A stretch of DNA of 64,000 bases, from the NCBI RefSeq assembly GCF_014077505.1, contig NZ_JACGWA010000004.1, positions 186,001 through 250,000 of the forward strand. Reading direction: 5' to 3'. Below, piece by piece: positions 1 to 8,439 of the stretch (its first letter is position 1; each line of letters starts with the position of its first letter). Both the position numbers and the translations under genes were made by a program. The stretch is from Colwellia sp. BRX10-3. Its GTDB lineage: Bacteria; Pseudomonadota; Gammaproteobacteria; Enterobacterales; Alteromonadaceae. Below the pieces are notes generated by a model. It saw only the letters and a list, made by a program, of their open reading frames with translations. It did not search any database and was not told the origin of the DNA.

Positions 1-81
1 TAAACAAAATTAACTTATTTTATCGACTGTTTAATGTATACGCCTTAGTTTTCTATAATATATACTCTCAGGGCAATTTTA

Positions 82-132
82 ATGAATAAAACCAGTGCTC
101 ATACTCGTCCCATTCTTCCCGTCACATTATAG
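82..132 (+). CDS. possible 16-aa leader peptide or part of a small RNA
   Basis: A short ATG frame of 16 codons (MNKTSAHTRPILPVTL) ends directly ahead of a strong intrinsic terminator. An AGGG lies about 9 nt upstream. A short peptide followed at once by a terminator is the layout of attenuator leaders, but the next gene starts 200 bp later and the peptide has no run of one amino acid. The same stretch could instead be the body of a small regulatory RNA ending at the terminator. Function unknown. Confidence 0.25.
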   Translation: MNKTSAHTRPILPVTL

Positions 133-134
133 AG

Positions 135-165
135 AAGGCGCTAATCGAAAGGTAGCGCCTTTTTG
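135..165 (+). terminator. Rho-independent terminator
   Basis: AGGCGCTA pairs with TAGCGCCT across a 9-nt loop and is followed by a T run. It ends whatever transcript enters from the left, or the short ORF/small RNA just before it. The rest of 1-335 holds no other recognisable gene; 166-320 is AT-rich and probably carries the promoter of the next gene. Confidence 0.8.
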
Positions 166-335
166 CAATTTATGTGGTTAATTATAGAAACAAGGTTTGT
201 TATTTTAAAGCTATTTAGAGAATCAAAAATTTGAAATATCATCGCAGTCACAAACTTTTCATTATTATCATGAACAAAAAAATCACTAATCCGGTCTTAG
301 TTATTACCTTATAACATCTTTAGGAAGTTACTATC

Positions 336-821
336 TTGTTGCGCAGCTTATTAATACAAATATCTGTTTTTTTATTAATTTTTAATGCCATAGCAATGTT
401 ACGAGAAACTAGCATGTTGTCTACTAGTGCCAATATTGTTCCTGCAAATCACCAACTAAAAACCTTGATGAACAATGATATAACACTAGAAGCCGGTGGT
501 AAGAAAACCATTATTTATTTTTTTGCTCCATGGTGTCAGGTGTGTAATTTTAGTATTGATAATTTGCAAAATATTTATCTAAAAAATGCTGATATAAATG
601 TAATTGCTGTCGCATTAGATTTTGTCGATGTAGAAGAAGTCAAAAAATTCACTAACAATCATCAATTAACCTTTCCTATTGCGCTAGGGAATGAGTCAGT
701 AAAAGCTGATTTTCAAGTAATAGGTTATCCCAGTTATTATGTTTTAAATGAAGAAAATACCATTATCGCGCGATCACTTGGCTATTCGTCGGAAATAGGC
801 CTGTATTTAAGGAGTTTTTAG
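336..821 (+). CDS. membrane-anchored thioredoxin-fold (TlpA/redoxin-like) protein
   Basis: A 161-residue protein with an N-terminal hydrophobic anchor (about residues 5-22) followed by a thioredoxin fold. The active site is WCQVC (C67-x-x-C70), and a GYPSYYV segment near residue 130 supplies the cis-proline typical of the fold. It should act as a periplasm-facing thiol-disulfide reductase, as TlpA/ResA proteins do. The substrate cannot be read from the sequence, and there is no cytochrome c maturation gene beside it. The start is TTG, preceded by AGGAAG at 8 nt; no in-frame ATG gives a complete anchor. It seems monocistronic. Confidence 0.75.
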   Translation: MLRSLLIQISVFLLIFNAIAMLRETSMLSTSANIVPANHQLKTLMNNDITLEAGGKKTIIYFFAPWCQVCNFSIDNLQNIYLKNADINVIAVALDFVDVEEVKKFTNNHQLTFPIALGNESVKADFQVIGYPSYYVLNEENTIIARSLGYSSEIGLYLRSF

Positions 822-886
822 ACTTCTGATCTTTTGCTGGTTTGTGTACACTAAGGCAATCAAAACAATAATGAGCAGAATGCCTT

Positions 887-2014
887 ATGCAAATTTCAGC
901 AAACTTTGACTCGGGTAATATCGATGTTATCTCAACTCAAGAACCCAGCAATATTCAACTAGCCATTAAAAAAGACCATCAGTCAGAATTCTACCAGTGG
1001 TTTCATTTTAAACTTCACAATACTGAACATACTGAACATGTTATGCATTTAACCAATGCAGGCAAGTCGGCTTACACCGAAGGTTGGAAAGACTATCAAG
1101 CCGTTGCTTCTTACGATCGTCAGCATTGGTTTCGCGTACCGACAGAATTTGATGGCGAAAAGCTCTCAATTACCTTCACACCAGAATATGACTCAACATA
1201 TTTTGCTTATTTTGCACCGTACAGTTACGAACGTCACCAAGACTTAATTCATAGTGCACAATTAGATATAGATTGTCAGTTACAAGTGCTAGGCCAAACT
1301 CTAGATGGTCGTGATATGTCGGTATTAAAAGTAGGTGAAGAGGGCGAAGGTAAAAAAGTTATTTGGATAACAGCTCGCCAACATCCGGGTGAAACCATGG
1401 CAGAGTGGTTTATGGAAGGTTTTATCGACCGCTTATTAGATGAAGACGACGGTGTCGCACGCTCATTATTAAATAGCGCCGTATTTTATTTGGTACCAAA
1501 CATGAATCCTGATGGTTCTGCTCGGGGCCACCTTCGTACAAATGCCAAAGGTGTTAATTTGAACAGAGAATGGCAAACGCCTTCAATGGAAAATAGCCCT
1601 GAAGTTTACCTAGTTCGTGAAATGATGCTTGCGACAGGCGTAGATATGCATCTAGATATTCATGGTGATGAAGCTTTGCCGTTTAATTTTGTCGCCGGTA
1701 GTGAAGGCGTTCCTTCATACAACGATCGTATTAAAGGACTTGAAGACAAATTTAAAAATGTACTTTTAGCGATAACACCAGAATTTCAAGATGACAAAGG
1801 CTACGACAAAGATGAGCCAGGTAAAGCTAACTTAACGGTTGCTGCTAATTGGGTGGGTGAACAATTTAACTGTTTAGCCTATACAGTTGAAATGCCATTT
1901 AAAGACAACAATTTATTACCCGACTATAGCGTCGGTTGGTCAGATGAGCGCAGTAGCTTATTTGGACGAGACTTTCTAACGGCAATTTACCATGTGGTGG
2001 GTGATTTACGATAG
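887..2014 (+). CDS. M14-family zinc carboxypeptidase (cytosolic carboxypeptidase type)
   Basis: A 375-residue protein without a signal peptide. The N-terminal 130 residues form the beta-sandwich typical of cytosolic carboxypeptidase (CCP)-like M14 enzymes. The catalytic domain follows, with the zinc motif HPGE (H166, E169), then NPDG and NLNREW substrate-site motifs, and DIHG (H259) as the third zinc ligand. A YTVEMPF segment near the C-terminus supplies the general-base glutamate. Family members remove C-terminal residues, often acidic ones, from peptides or proteins; the bacterial substrate is unclear. It stands alone, with AGCS transporter 70 bp downstream. Confidence 0.88.
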   Translation: MQISANFDSGNIDVISTQEPSNIQLAIKKDHQSEFYQWFHFKLHNTEHTEHVMHLTNAGKSAYTEGWKDYQAVASYDRQHWFRVPTEFDGEKLSITFTPEYDSTYFAYFAPYSYERHQDLIHSAQLDIDCQLQVLGQTLDGRDMSVLKVGEEGEGKKVIWITARQHPGETMAEWFMEGFIDRLLDEDDGVARSLLNSAVFYLVPNMNPDGSARGHLRTNAKGVNLNREWQTPSMENSPEVYLVREMMLATGVDMHLDIHGDEALPFNFVAGSEGVPSYNDRIKGLEDKFKNVLLAITPEFQDDKGYDKDEPGKANLTVAANWVGEQFNCLAYTVEMPFKDNNLLPDYSVGWSDERSSLFGRDFLTAIYHVVGDLR

Positions 2015-2084
2015 GTTTAACATATGCCATATTTTTACAACACTAAATTAACTTTAAAAAAACAATAATTATTAGGAGTCTATA

Positions 2085-3581
2085 GTGCAAGAAATTGTAA
2101 ATACACTAAATAGCATTATCTGGAGCCCAGCATTGATTTATCTTTGTTTGGGTACTGGGTTATTTTTCTCTGTAATTACTCGGTTTGTCCAAGTTCGACA
2201 ATTTCGCGAAATGTGGCGACTGTTGTTGACTGGCAAAAGCTCAGCGAAGGGTATTTCGTCATTCCAAGCACTAGCAGTATCTCTATCTGGACGTGTAGGT
2301 ACCGGTAATATTGCCGGTGTTGCTGCCGCTATTGGCTTTGGTGGGCCAGGTGCGGTTTTTTGGATGTGGGTTGTGGCATTTTTAGGTGCCGCTACAGCTT
2401 ATATTGAATCGACTAATGCGCAAATTTATAAAGAAGAACAAGACGGTTTATATCGTGGTGGTCCAGCTTATTATATTGAAAAAGCCATGGGGCAAAAATG
2501 GTATGCTTGGATTTTTGCAATTGCTACTATTATAGCCTGTGGTGCATTATTGCCAACAGTACAATCTAATAGTATCGGTGTAGCAGTTACCATGGTTTTT
2601 GGTACGGGTAATATTGTAGAGACAGCAATTGGTGCTATTGAAATGACCAAGCTTTATACTGCGATATTTATTGTGCTTATCTTAGGCTTTATCATCTTTG
2701 GTGGCGTTAAGCGTATTGCTAACTTTACCCAAGTTGTGGTGCCTTTTATGGCACTCGCCTATATTATTATTGCTTGTGTGATAATTTTCTTACATTTTGA
2801 CCGTTTACCTGATGTATTTATGTTGATAATAACCGACGCGTTCACACCGATGGCAGGTGTAGGTGCGGCAATTGGTTGGGGCGTCAAACGTGGAGTTTAC
2901 TCCAATGAAGCTGGCCAAGGTACTGGTCCGCATGCAGCTGCTGCTGCCGAAGTTGATCACCCTGCACAACAAGGTTTAGTACAAGCGTTTTCAGTTTATA
3001 TTGATACTTTGTTTGTCTGTACTGCCACAGCATTTATGATACTGATCACCCAATCTTACAATGTACAGTTGCAAGGTTCAGCCAGTTTTATTGTGCAAAA
3101 TATTGCAGGAGATATTGCTGCCAATAGTCCTGCTTATACTCAAATTGCAGTAGAAAGCATGTTAACTGGATTTGGTAAACCGTTTATAGCCATTGCATTG
3201 TTTTTCTTCGCTTTCACTACCATATTGGCGTATTACTTTATTGCGGAAAACAATGTTGCGTATATTAAACGTACCTTTAATTTTCCCGCTTTAACTTTTT
3301 TACTTAAAATGTTGATTATGGTCGCTACTTTCTATGGTACGGTTAAAGCGGCTGACATAGCTTGGGGTATGGGGGATGTTGGTGTTGGTATGATGGCTTG
3401 GTTAAATATTATCGGTATTCTTGTTATTTTCTTTATGGCCAAACCCGCGGTTAAAGCTCTAAAAGACTATGAAAGACAGCAAAAAGAGGGTGTTGAACAT
3501 TATACCTTTGATCCAAAAAGTCTAGAAATTAAAAATGCTGACTTCTGGGAAAAGCGTTTAGAAGAACAAAATAAAAAATAA
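2085..3581 (+). CDS. AGCS-family alanine/glycine:Na+ symporter
   Basis: A 498-residue integral membrane protein with about ten to eleven hydrophobic segments. It has the signature of the alanine/glycine:cation symporter family: SGRVGTGNIAGV near residue 68 and the conserved GWGVKRGVYSNEAGQGTGPHAAAAA stretch in the middle (about residues 263-288). It imports small neutral amino acids with sodium. The start is GTG with an AGGAG site 10 nt upstream. Monocistronic, with its own terminator 20 bp after the stop. Which amino acid it carries cannot be told from sequence. Confidence 0.92.
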   Translation: MQEIVNTLNSIIWSPALIYLCLGTGLFFSVITRFVQVRQFREMWRLLLTGKSSAKGISSFQALAVSLSGRVGTGNIAGVAAAIGFGGPGAVFWMWVVAFLGAATAYIESTNAQIYKEEQDGLYRGGPAYYIEKAMGQKWYAWIFAIATIIACGALLPTVQSNSIGVAVTMVFGTGNIVETAIGAIEMTKLYTAIFIVLILGFIIFGGVKRIANFTQVVVPFMALAYIIIACVIIFLHFDRLPDVFMLIITDAFTPMAGVGAAIGWGVKRGVYSNEAGQGTGPHAAAAAEVDHPAQQGLVQAFSVYIDTLFVCTATAFMILITQSYNVQLQGSASFIVQNIAGDIAANSPAYTQIAVESMLTGFGKPFIAIALFFFAFTTILAYYFIAENNVAYIKRTFNFPALTFLLKMLIMVATFYGTVKAADIAWGMGDVGVGMMAWLNIIGILVIFFMAKPAVKALKDYERQQKEGVEHYTFDPKSLEIKNADFWEKRLEEQNKK

Positions 3582-3600
3582 ATGCTATTTACTGTAAATA

Positions 3601-3624
3601 AACGCCCGCAAGGGCGTTTTTTTT
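3601..3624 (+). terminator. Rho-independent terminator after AGCS symporter
   Basis: AACGCCC and GGGCGTT pair around a GCAA tetraloop and are followed by a run of T. Confidence 0.9.
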
Positions 3625-3658
3625 AGGTAAAATAAAGCATCGAAAAAGAGGTGGAAAT

Positions 3659-3988
3659 ATGGCCGTTATAAATTGCCCAAGTTGTAAGAAAAAAATTTCT
3701 GATAAAACCAAGTCATGTGAACATTGTAAAATAGACTTAACAACATTAGATGCAGAAAAAATATCGAGTTTAAAGCGCGTTAGTGCCGTGGCAACATCAC
3801 AAAAGCTGATGAATCATTCATTTATCGCCATGTTGTTATTTTGTGGTGGTTTCCTGTTTCTTTATTCACAAGATGCTAAACCAGGTACTTGGGAGTATAT
3901 TGCTGCTATCGCCAGTACTATTTTAGGTTTTATTCTATATATTATTACCCGGGTCAGGCTTTTATTAACCAAGCGCAACCAATCTTAA
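3659..3988 (+). CDS. zinc-ribbon membrane protein
   Basis: A 109-residue protein. Its N-terminal zinc ribbon has two CxxC knuckles (CPSC and CEHC, residues 6-23), followed by a charged linker and two transmembrane helices (about 53-70 and 81-101). The ribbon should face the cytoplasm. Such short zinc-ribbon/double-TM proteins have no assigned role. GAGGTG lies close to the ATG. It precedes the yeaC-like gene by 19 bp and may share its transcript. Confidence 0.7.
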   Translation: MAVINCPSCKKKISDKTKSCEHCKIDLTTLDAEKISSLKRVSAVATSQKLMNHSFIAMLLFCGGFLFLYSQDAKPGTWEYIAAIASTILGFILYIITRVRLLLTKRNQS

Positions 3989-4007
3989 TTAACCTTATTC
4001 AAAAGAG

Positions 4008-4298
4008 ATGTTCATGGATATCATTCAGTTAGTCGACAATATGTCAGAAGAAATGTATTTGCGCTTAAAATGTGCCGCTGAAACTGGCAAGTGGCCAGAA
4101 GGAACTGTTGTTGCTAAAGAGCAGCAACTAAGTGCCTTACAAATTACCATGGCTTATCAATCTAAACATTTAAACTCAGATCAAACTCTTTCTATTAGCC
4201 CTAAAGGTGAGATGATCATTAAAACAAAACGCGAACTACGTTCAGACTTTCCTACAGCGCAAGACACTAATGACATTGCTAGGTTTTCAGATATATGA
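4008..4298 (+). CDS. DUF1315 (YeaC-like) protein
   Basis: A 96-residue soluble protein matching the DUF1315/YeaC family, recognisable from the order MSEEMYLRLKCAAETGKWPEG and the later Q-SKHLN region. Function is unknown. ATG codons at 4008 and 4014 are both possible; the AAAGAG upstream fits the second better. Its stop overlaps the start of the DUF349 gene (ATGA), so the two are translationally coupled, which suggests a joint role. Confidence 0.8.
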   Translation: MFMDIIQLVDNMSEEMYLRLKCAAETGKWPEGTVVAKEQQLSALQITMAYQSKHLNSDQTLSISPKGEMIIKTKRELRSDFPTAQDTNDIARFSDI

Positions 4299-7156
4299 TT
4301 TTTTCTAACTTTTTAAAAAAGAAATGGCAACATAAAAACAGTACGGTTCGTGTTGAAGCAATTAACAATAGCCTATCAATAGTAGAACCAGCACAACGAG
4401 AGATTGTTGAAGCGCTTGCTAAAACCGACGAAAATGAAAACGTTCGACGGGCAGCATTAATAAAACTCGATAACTTTCAATCTTGGTTAACGCATAGCCA
4501 AGAAAATACCATGGCTAAAGTAAAACAATATGCGGGCAAAAAAGTTGCTGCTATTTTAACTGACCAAGATGCAATTAAACTGTCTGAGCAAGAAAAACTC
4601 GATTACATTGCAGCGCACAACCATTATGACCTGTACGAAAACTGGCTAAAAAGTGCTGAAGATGCCAACTTGATTATCGCCTTATTTGAAAAGCTAGCTA
4701 ATAAATCTAAAGCTAATGAACAAAGTAATAAAACAGCATTAAAGCCTCAGCTATTGCTTAACCTCTTTAGCCAAAAGCAAAATTTAACAGTGCAGCAATA
4801 CATTGTTAATAAAGTTGATGATGTAGAGAGCTTAGAAAAACTGAAGAAAAAATCAAATCAAGCTGAGATCACAGAGAAATTAACTGAAAAAATTAGCCAG
4901 TTACAATTTGCGCTTGAACAACCCATAGTATTACGTAAAAAAGTTAACCTAGTATTAGCTAAGCTTCAAGCACTTAAAGACCAATACGAATACAAGATAT
5001 ATCTTGAAAAACTCACATTACTTAATAACGAATGGCAGAGTTTAAGTACAGAATTTACTTGTTTAGAAACAGCAGAAATTAGTACTTTTATTGATAAAAA
5101 ATCCGCTATTATTACCCAACTCGATAAATTGTTCGTTGCTAAGGCAGAACAACATGCACAAGCTGAAATAGCACGTGAACTCGATATAAATAAGCAACAA
5201 GCGCGTGTTCATTTTGATAAAACACTAGCTATTATCGATCAAACATTAACGACTAGTATTTTCGAAAATGACGAAATTGAAGAGCAACAATATCAAACAT
5301 TATTTGATAAATTAACCAGTGAAATTATTGCCTCAGCACTAACTAAAGATGAGCAGAACGAATTTATTGCTAAAATATGTCAACAACAACAAAAGCTGCA
5401 ACAATTACCTGAAATTGCCAAATCGGTCAGTGATGCAACATATTTAATTTCAAAAGTGTCACAGTTAGCAATGCCAACAACTGTTTTAGAAATGAATGAA
5501 CGTCAGCCAACTTTTAATGAGTGGTTAGCAAATTGGAAAAGCGCTGAGAAAAATGCATCGGGTAATTTACCTGATTCAATTAAAAACGCTGCCAATGAAA
5601 TTCAGCGTAACTGGCGTCAAGCAATAAAACCCTTGCAGCAAGCACAAAAACAAGAGTTCTCAGTTACACAGAAAAAACTGCATGATGTTAAAAGGTTAAT
5701 TGCTGCTGGAAAGTACAATGCGGCATTTGGTGTTTTTAAAAAGGCAAAACAATTATTTAATAGCTTATCTGAACAGCAACAATATCGACTTCAAAAAGAT
5801 TATGATTCGCTGAATGAAAAAATAGCCGAATTAGCTGATTGGGAACATTACATCGCAACACCGCGCAAGCAACAATTATTAGCGGACATTAAAGCGATTG
5901 TAGAAACACCACTTGATAATCCAAACGAACAAGCGGAAAAAGTTAAACAGTATCGTAAAACTTGGAACAGCTTAGGCCATGCTGATGATGACGCCGAGCA
6001 AAGCTTAAATACAGAGTTTAATACATTATGTGAAACCGCATTCACGCCTTGTCGCTTATATTTCGCTGAGCAAGAAAAAATTAGAGCGCAACATTTGATC
6101 ACACGTCAATCATTTGTTGAACAAGCAAAAATACTTGCCGAGCAGTTAACAAGCGCTAAAGAAAATGATAACGACAGCAGCGAAGTAGATTTTAAAACTT
6201 TAGAAGCAGAATTAAATCAGCTAATAAAGCAATGGCAAAGCGCTGGGCAGGTTGATCGTGGTGTTTATCAAGAAATTAACGAGCAATTTAATCTAGTTTT
6301 ACAACCAATCAAATCTGCTATTAAAACCTTTCATCATGAAAACAAGTTATTAAAGCAAGAGCTTATTATTAGTGCTGAAAAGTTACTTGCGGATGAAGAT
6401 ATTTTTGCCGCTGTTACGCAAGTTAAAGAATTGCAAACACAATGGCGCAAAACTGGCCATGCAGGAGCCAAAATAGAAAATAAACTTTGGCAAAGCTTTC
6501 GTAAAATTAATGATAATATTTTTGCTAAACGTGAACAAAAAAGTGTTCTGGAAAAGTCAGCCACAATAGCTAAGGTTGCTGAGTTAGAAAGCACATTAAC
6601 TAGGCTTGAAGAAGAATTTGCCCAAGTTACACAATTAATTGACCTGCAAAAATATGAGCAAGCATTGCAGGCATTACATAGTGATGTTGCTCAACAAAAG
6701 CCAAAAATGGTAAATCTGGAAAAACAAATTAACGCAAAAGAGAAAGCGCTAGCGAAGAAAATTGTTGATTTTAATCATGCCAACGAAAAGCGACAATGGG
6801 GTTATTTATTTTCGACACTTGAAGAAAGCATAACCAATGAAAAAAGCTTTACTGAGCAGAAAGACTATCTACATTTAAGCGCATTTTGGCAGAAAAAGTT
6901 AAAAGATTTAGCCAATAACACAACACACTTTAATAGAGAAGATGCGACGCTTGAGCTTGAAATATTATCTGGTATACCTTCGCCAAGTGAATTACAACAA
7001 CGCCGTATGACAGTGCAAGTAAATTTGATGCAGACACAAATGTCTTCAGGGGCTGAAATTGATTTACCCGCTAAGTTTACGCAGTGGTTAATGTTAGGCA
7101 GTTTTACTCAACAAGATGTTGAACTACTACAGCGCATAAAAGAAATTTTTAAATAA
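4295..7156 (+). CDS. DUF349 repeat protein with N-terminal HEAT-like region
   Basis: A very large (953-residue), soluble, mostly alpha-helical protein. The first 60 residues resemble a HEAT-like repeat (EALAKTDENENVRRAALIKL). The middle and C-terminal parts carry repeated DUF349 domains, visible as recurring W-x-x-x-G and F-x-x-x-x-x-x-Y/F patterns, for example KTWNSLGHADDDAEQ, QWQSAGQVDRGVYQE and QWRKTGHAGAKIENK. Coiled-coil-like stretches, rich in Lys, Glu and Gln, link them. No catalytic motif is seen. Function unknown. Translation is coupled to the YeaC-like gene through a 4-bp overlap. Confidence 0.85.
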   Translation: MIFSNFLKKKWQHKNSTVRVEAINNSLSIVEPAQREIVEALAKTDENENVRRAALIKLDNFQSWLTHSQENTMAKVKQYAGKKVAAILTDQDAIKLSEQEKLDYIAAHNHYDLYENWLKSAEDANLIIALFEKLANKSKANEQSNKTALKPQLLLNLFSQKQNLTVQQYIVNKVDDVESLEKLKKKSNQAEITEKLTEKISQLQFALEQPIVLRKKVNLVLAKLQALKDQYEYKIYLEKLTLLNNEWQSLSTEFTCLETAEISTFIDKKSAIITQLDKLFVAKAEQHAQAEIARELDINKQQARVHFDKTLAIIDQTLTTSIFENDEIEEQQYQTLFDKLTSEIIASALTKDEQNEFIAKICQQQQKLQQLPEIAKSVSDATYLISKVSQLAMPTTVLEMNERQPTFNEWLANWKSAEKNASGNLPDSIKNAANEIQRNWRQAIKPLQQAQKQEFSVTQKKLHDVKRLIAAGKYNAAFGVFKKAKQLFNSLSEQQQYRLQKDYDSLNEKIAELADWEHYIATPRKQQLLADIKAIVETPLDNPNEQAEKVKQYRKTWNSLGHADDDAEQSLNTEFNTLCETAFTPCRLYFAEQEKIRAQHLITRQSFVEQAKILAEQLTSAKENDNDSSEVDFKTLEAELNQLIKQWQSAGQVDRGVYQEINEQFNLVLQPIKSAIKTFHHENKLLKQELIISAEKLLADEDIFAAVTQVKELQTQWRKTGHAGAKIENKLWQSFRKINDNIFAKREQKSVLEKSATIAKVAELESTLTRLEEEFAQVTQLIDLQKYEQALQALHSDVAQQKPKMVNLEKQINAKEKALAKKIVDFNHANEKRQWGYLFSTLEESITNEKSFTEQKDYLHLSAFWQKKLKDLANNTTHFNREDATLELEILSGIPSPSELQQRRMTVQVNLMQTQMSSGAEIDLPAKFTQWLMLGSFTQQDVELLQRIKEIFK

Positions 7157-7178
7157 CAATTGCGTTAGTGTTTAAATT

Positions 7179-7207
7179 AAAAAGTCAGCATGAATTGCTG
7201 ACTTTTT
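7179..7207. terminator. bidirectional terminator between DUF349 gene and ansA
   Basis: A 12-bp perfect stem (AAAAAGTCAGCA / TGCTGACTTTTT) with a 5-nt loop and T runs on both strands. It serves the convergent genes on each side. Confidence 0.9.
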
Positions 7208-7264
7208 GTTTTTCAGATTGTTATCCAAGTCGCTAGTTTTTGTTTAACGCCTCTATAGTATAGT

Positions 7265-8269
7265 TTAGCTCAGTTCGCCACGTAAACTCACCTCGAGTAA
7301 TTGGCAAATTTTTGCTTGGCTATAACCTTTACTAAGTAAGTAATGTAATTTAGTTAATGTGGCTTCTAATGTCATATCATGACCACTAATAACGCCTATT
7401 TTACTCAGTGCGTTACCTGTCGCGTAGCCTTTCATATTTACTGTGCCTTTAATACACTGGCTACAATTAACTATAACAATACCCGCATCATTAGCTTGCT
7501 TCAAACAATCTAACATCGCCTGATCTTGTGGCGCATTGCCAACACCATAACTACGAATTATTAACGCTTTAACCGGTTGTTTAATGATGTTTTTAATCAG
7601 CTCTACCGATATACCAGGATATAAATGCACAACACCAATGGGCTGTGGTGTAATTTGCGCCAGCTTTAAAGGCTCAGATACTGGCTCTGAAATCTTACCT
7701 TCAATTAACTTAATGTTAATACCCGCTTCTAGCAAAGGCGGTAAATTGGGCGAATCAAAGGCATTAAAGCCATCTGCATAAGCTTTTATACTACGGTTTC
7801 CCCGAAAAAGCTTATTGTTAAAATATAATCCGACTTCACTAATAGGATAATTAGCAGCAATATAGAGTGAATTCAACAGGTTCTCTTGTCCGTCGGAACG
7901 TAATTGACTCAAAGGTATTTGTGAGCCGGTAACAATCACGGGTTTGCTCAAATTCTCTAACATAAAAGACAACGCAGAACTTGTGTAAGCCATGGTGTCG
8001 GTACCATGTAAAACCACAAAACCATCATATTCATCGTAATGTTGCTTAATATCATTAGCAATGTGTTGCCAATCAGCAGGTGACATATTTGACGAGTCAA
8101 TTAACGGATGATATTCATTGATGGTAAATTCTGGCATTTCTTCACGATGAAAGTCAGGCATTTTCATTATCGCGTCAGTTAAATGCTGCTTCTGCGGTAT
8201 ATAACCGTTTTCGCTCGGCTTCATACCAATTGTGCCACCGGTATAAGCGATATAGATGCGTTTTCTCAT
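7265..8269 (-). CDS. ansA: type I L-asparaginase (cytoplasmic)
   Basis: A 334-residue enzyme hydrolysing L-asparagine to aspartate and ammonia. It has the two asparaginase signatures: YTGGTIG at residues 9-15, with nucleophile Thr13, and LHGTDTMAYTSSAL, with Thr90-Asp91. No signal peptide is present, which with the length fits the cytoplasmic, low-affinity type I enzyme. It is monocistronic and convergent with the DUF349 gene. Confidence 0.93.
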   Translation of the reverse strand: MRKRIYIAYTGGTIGMKPSENGYIPQKQHLTDAIMKMPDFHREEMPEFTINEYHPLIDSSNMSPADWQHIANDIKQHYDEYDGFVVLHGTDTMAYTSSALSFMLENLSKPVIVTGSQIPLSQLRSDGQENLLNSLYIAANYPISEVGLYFNNKLFRGNRSIKAYADGFNAFDSPNLPPLLEAGINIKLIEGKISEPVSEPLKLAQITPQPIGVVHLYPGISVELIKNIIKQPVKALIIRSYGVGNAPQDQAMLDCLKQANDAGIVIVNCSQCIKGTVNMKGYATGNALSKIGVISGHDMTLEATLTKLHYLLSKGYSQAKICQLLEVSLRGELS

Positions 8270-8387
8270 AGCTTAAGTCTTAATGTAAAATTAGCATAAT
8301 GTTAAATGCCAAAGTAGAAATGGAATTGCAGAAGATTGTAACACACAGGATTAATAGACTTTCTAGAAAAAAGGCGGTTTTAGTGAT

Positions 8388-8412
8388 AAAAAAAAACCCC
8401 GATAATTCGAGG
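8388..8412 (-). terminator. Rho-independent terminator after sppA
   Basis: On the minus strand CCTCGA pairs with TCGGGG around ATTA (one G-T pair), followed by nine T. Confidence 0.85.
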
Positions 8413-8439
8413 CTTAATTGCATTAGTTAATATCTAAAA

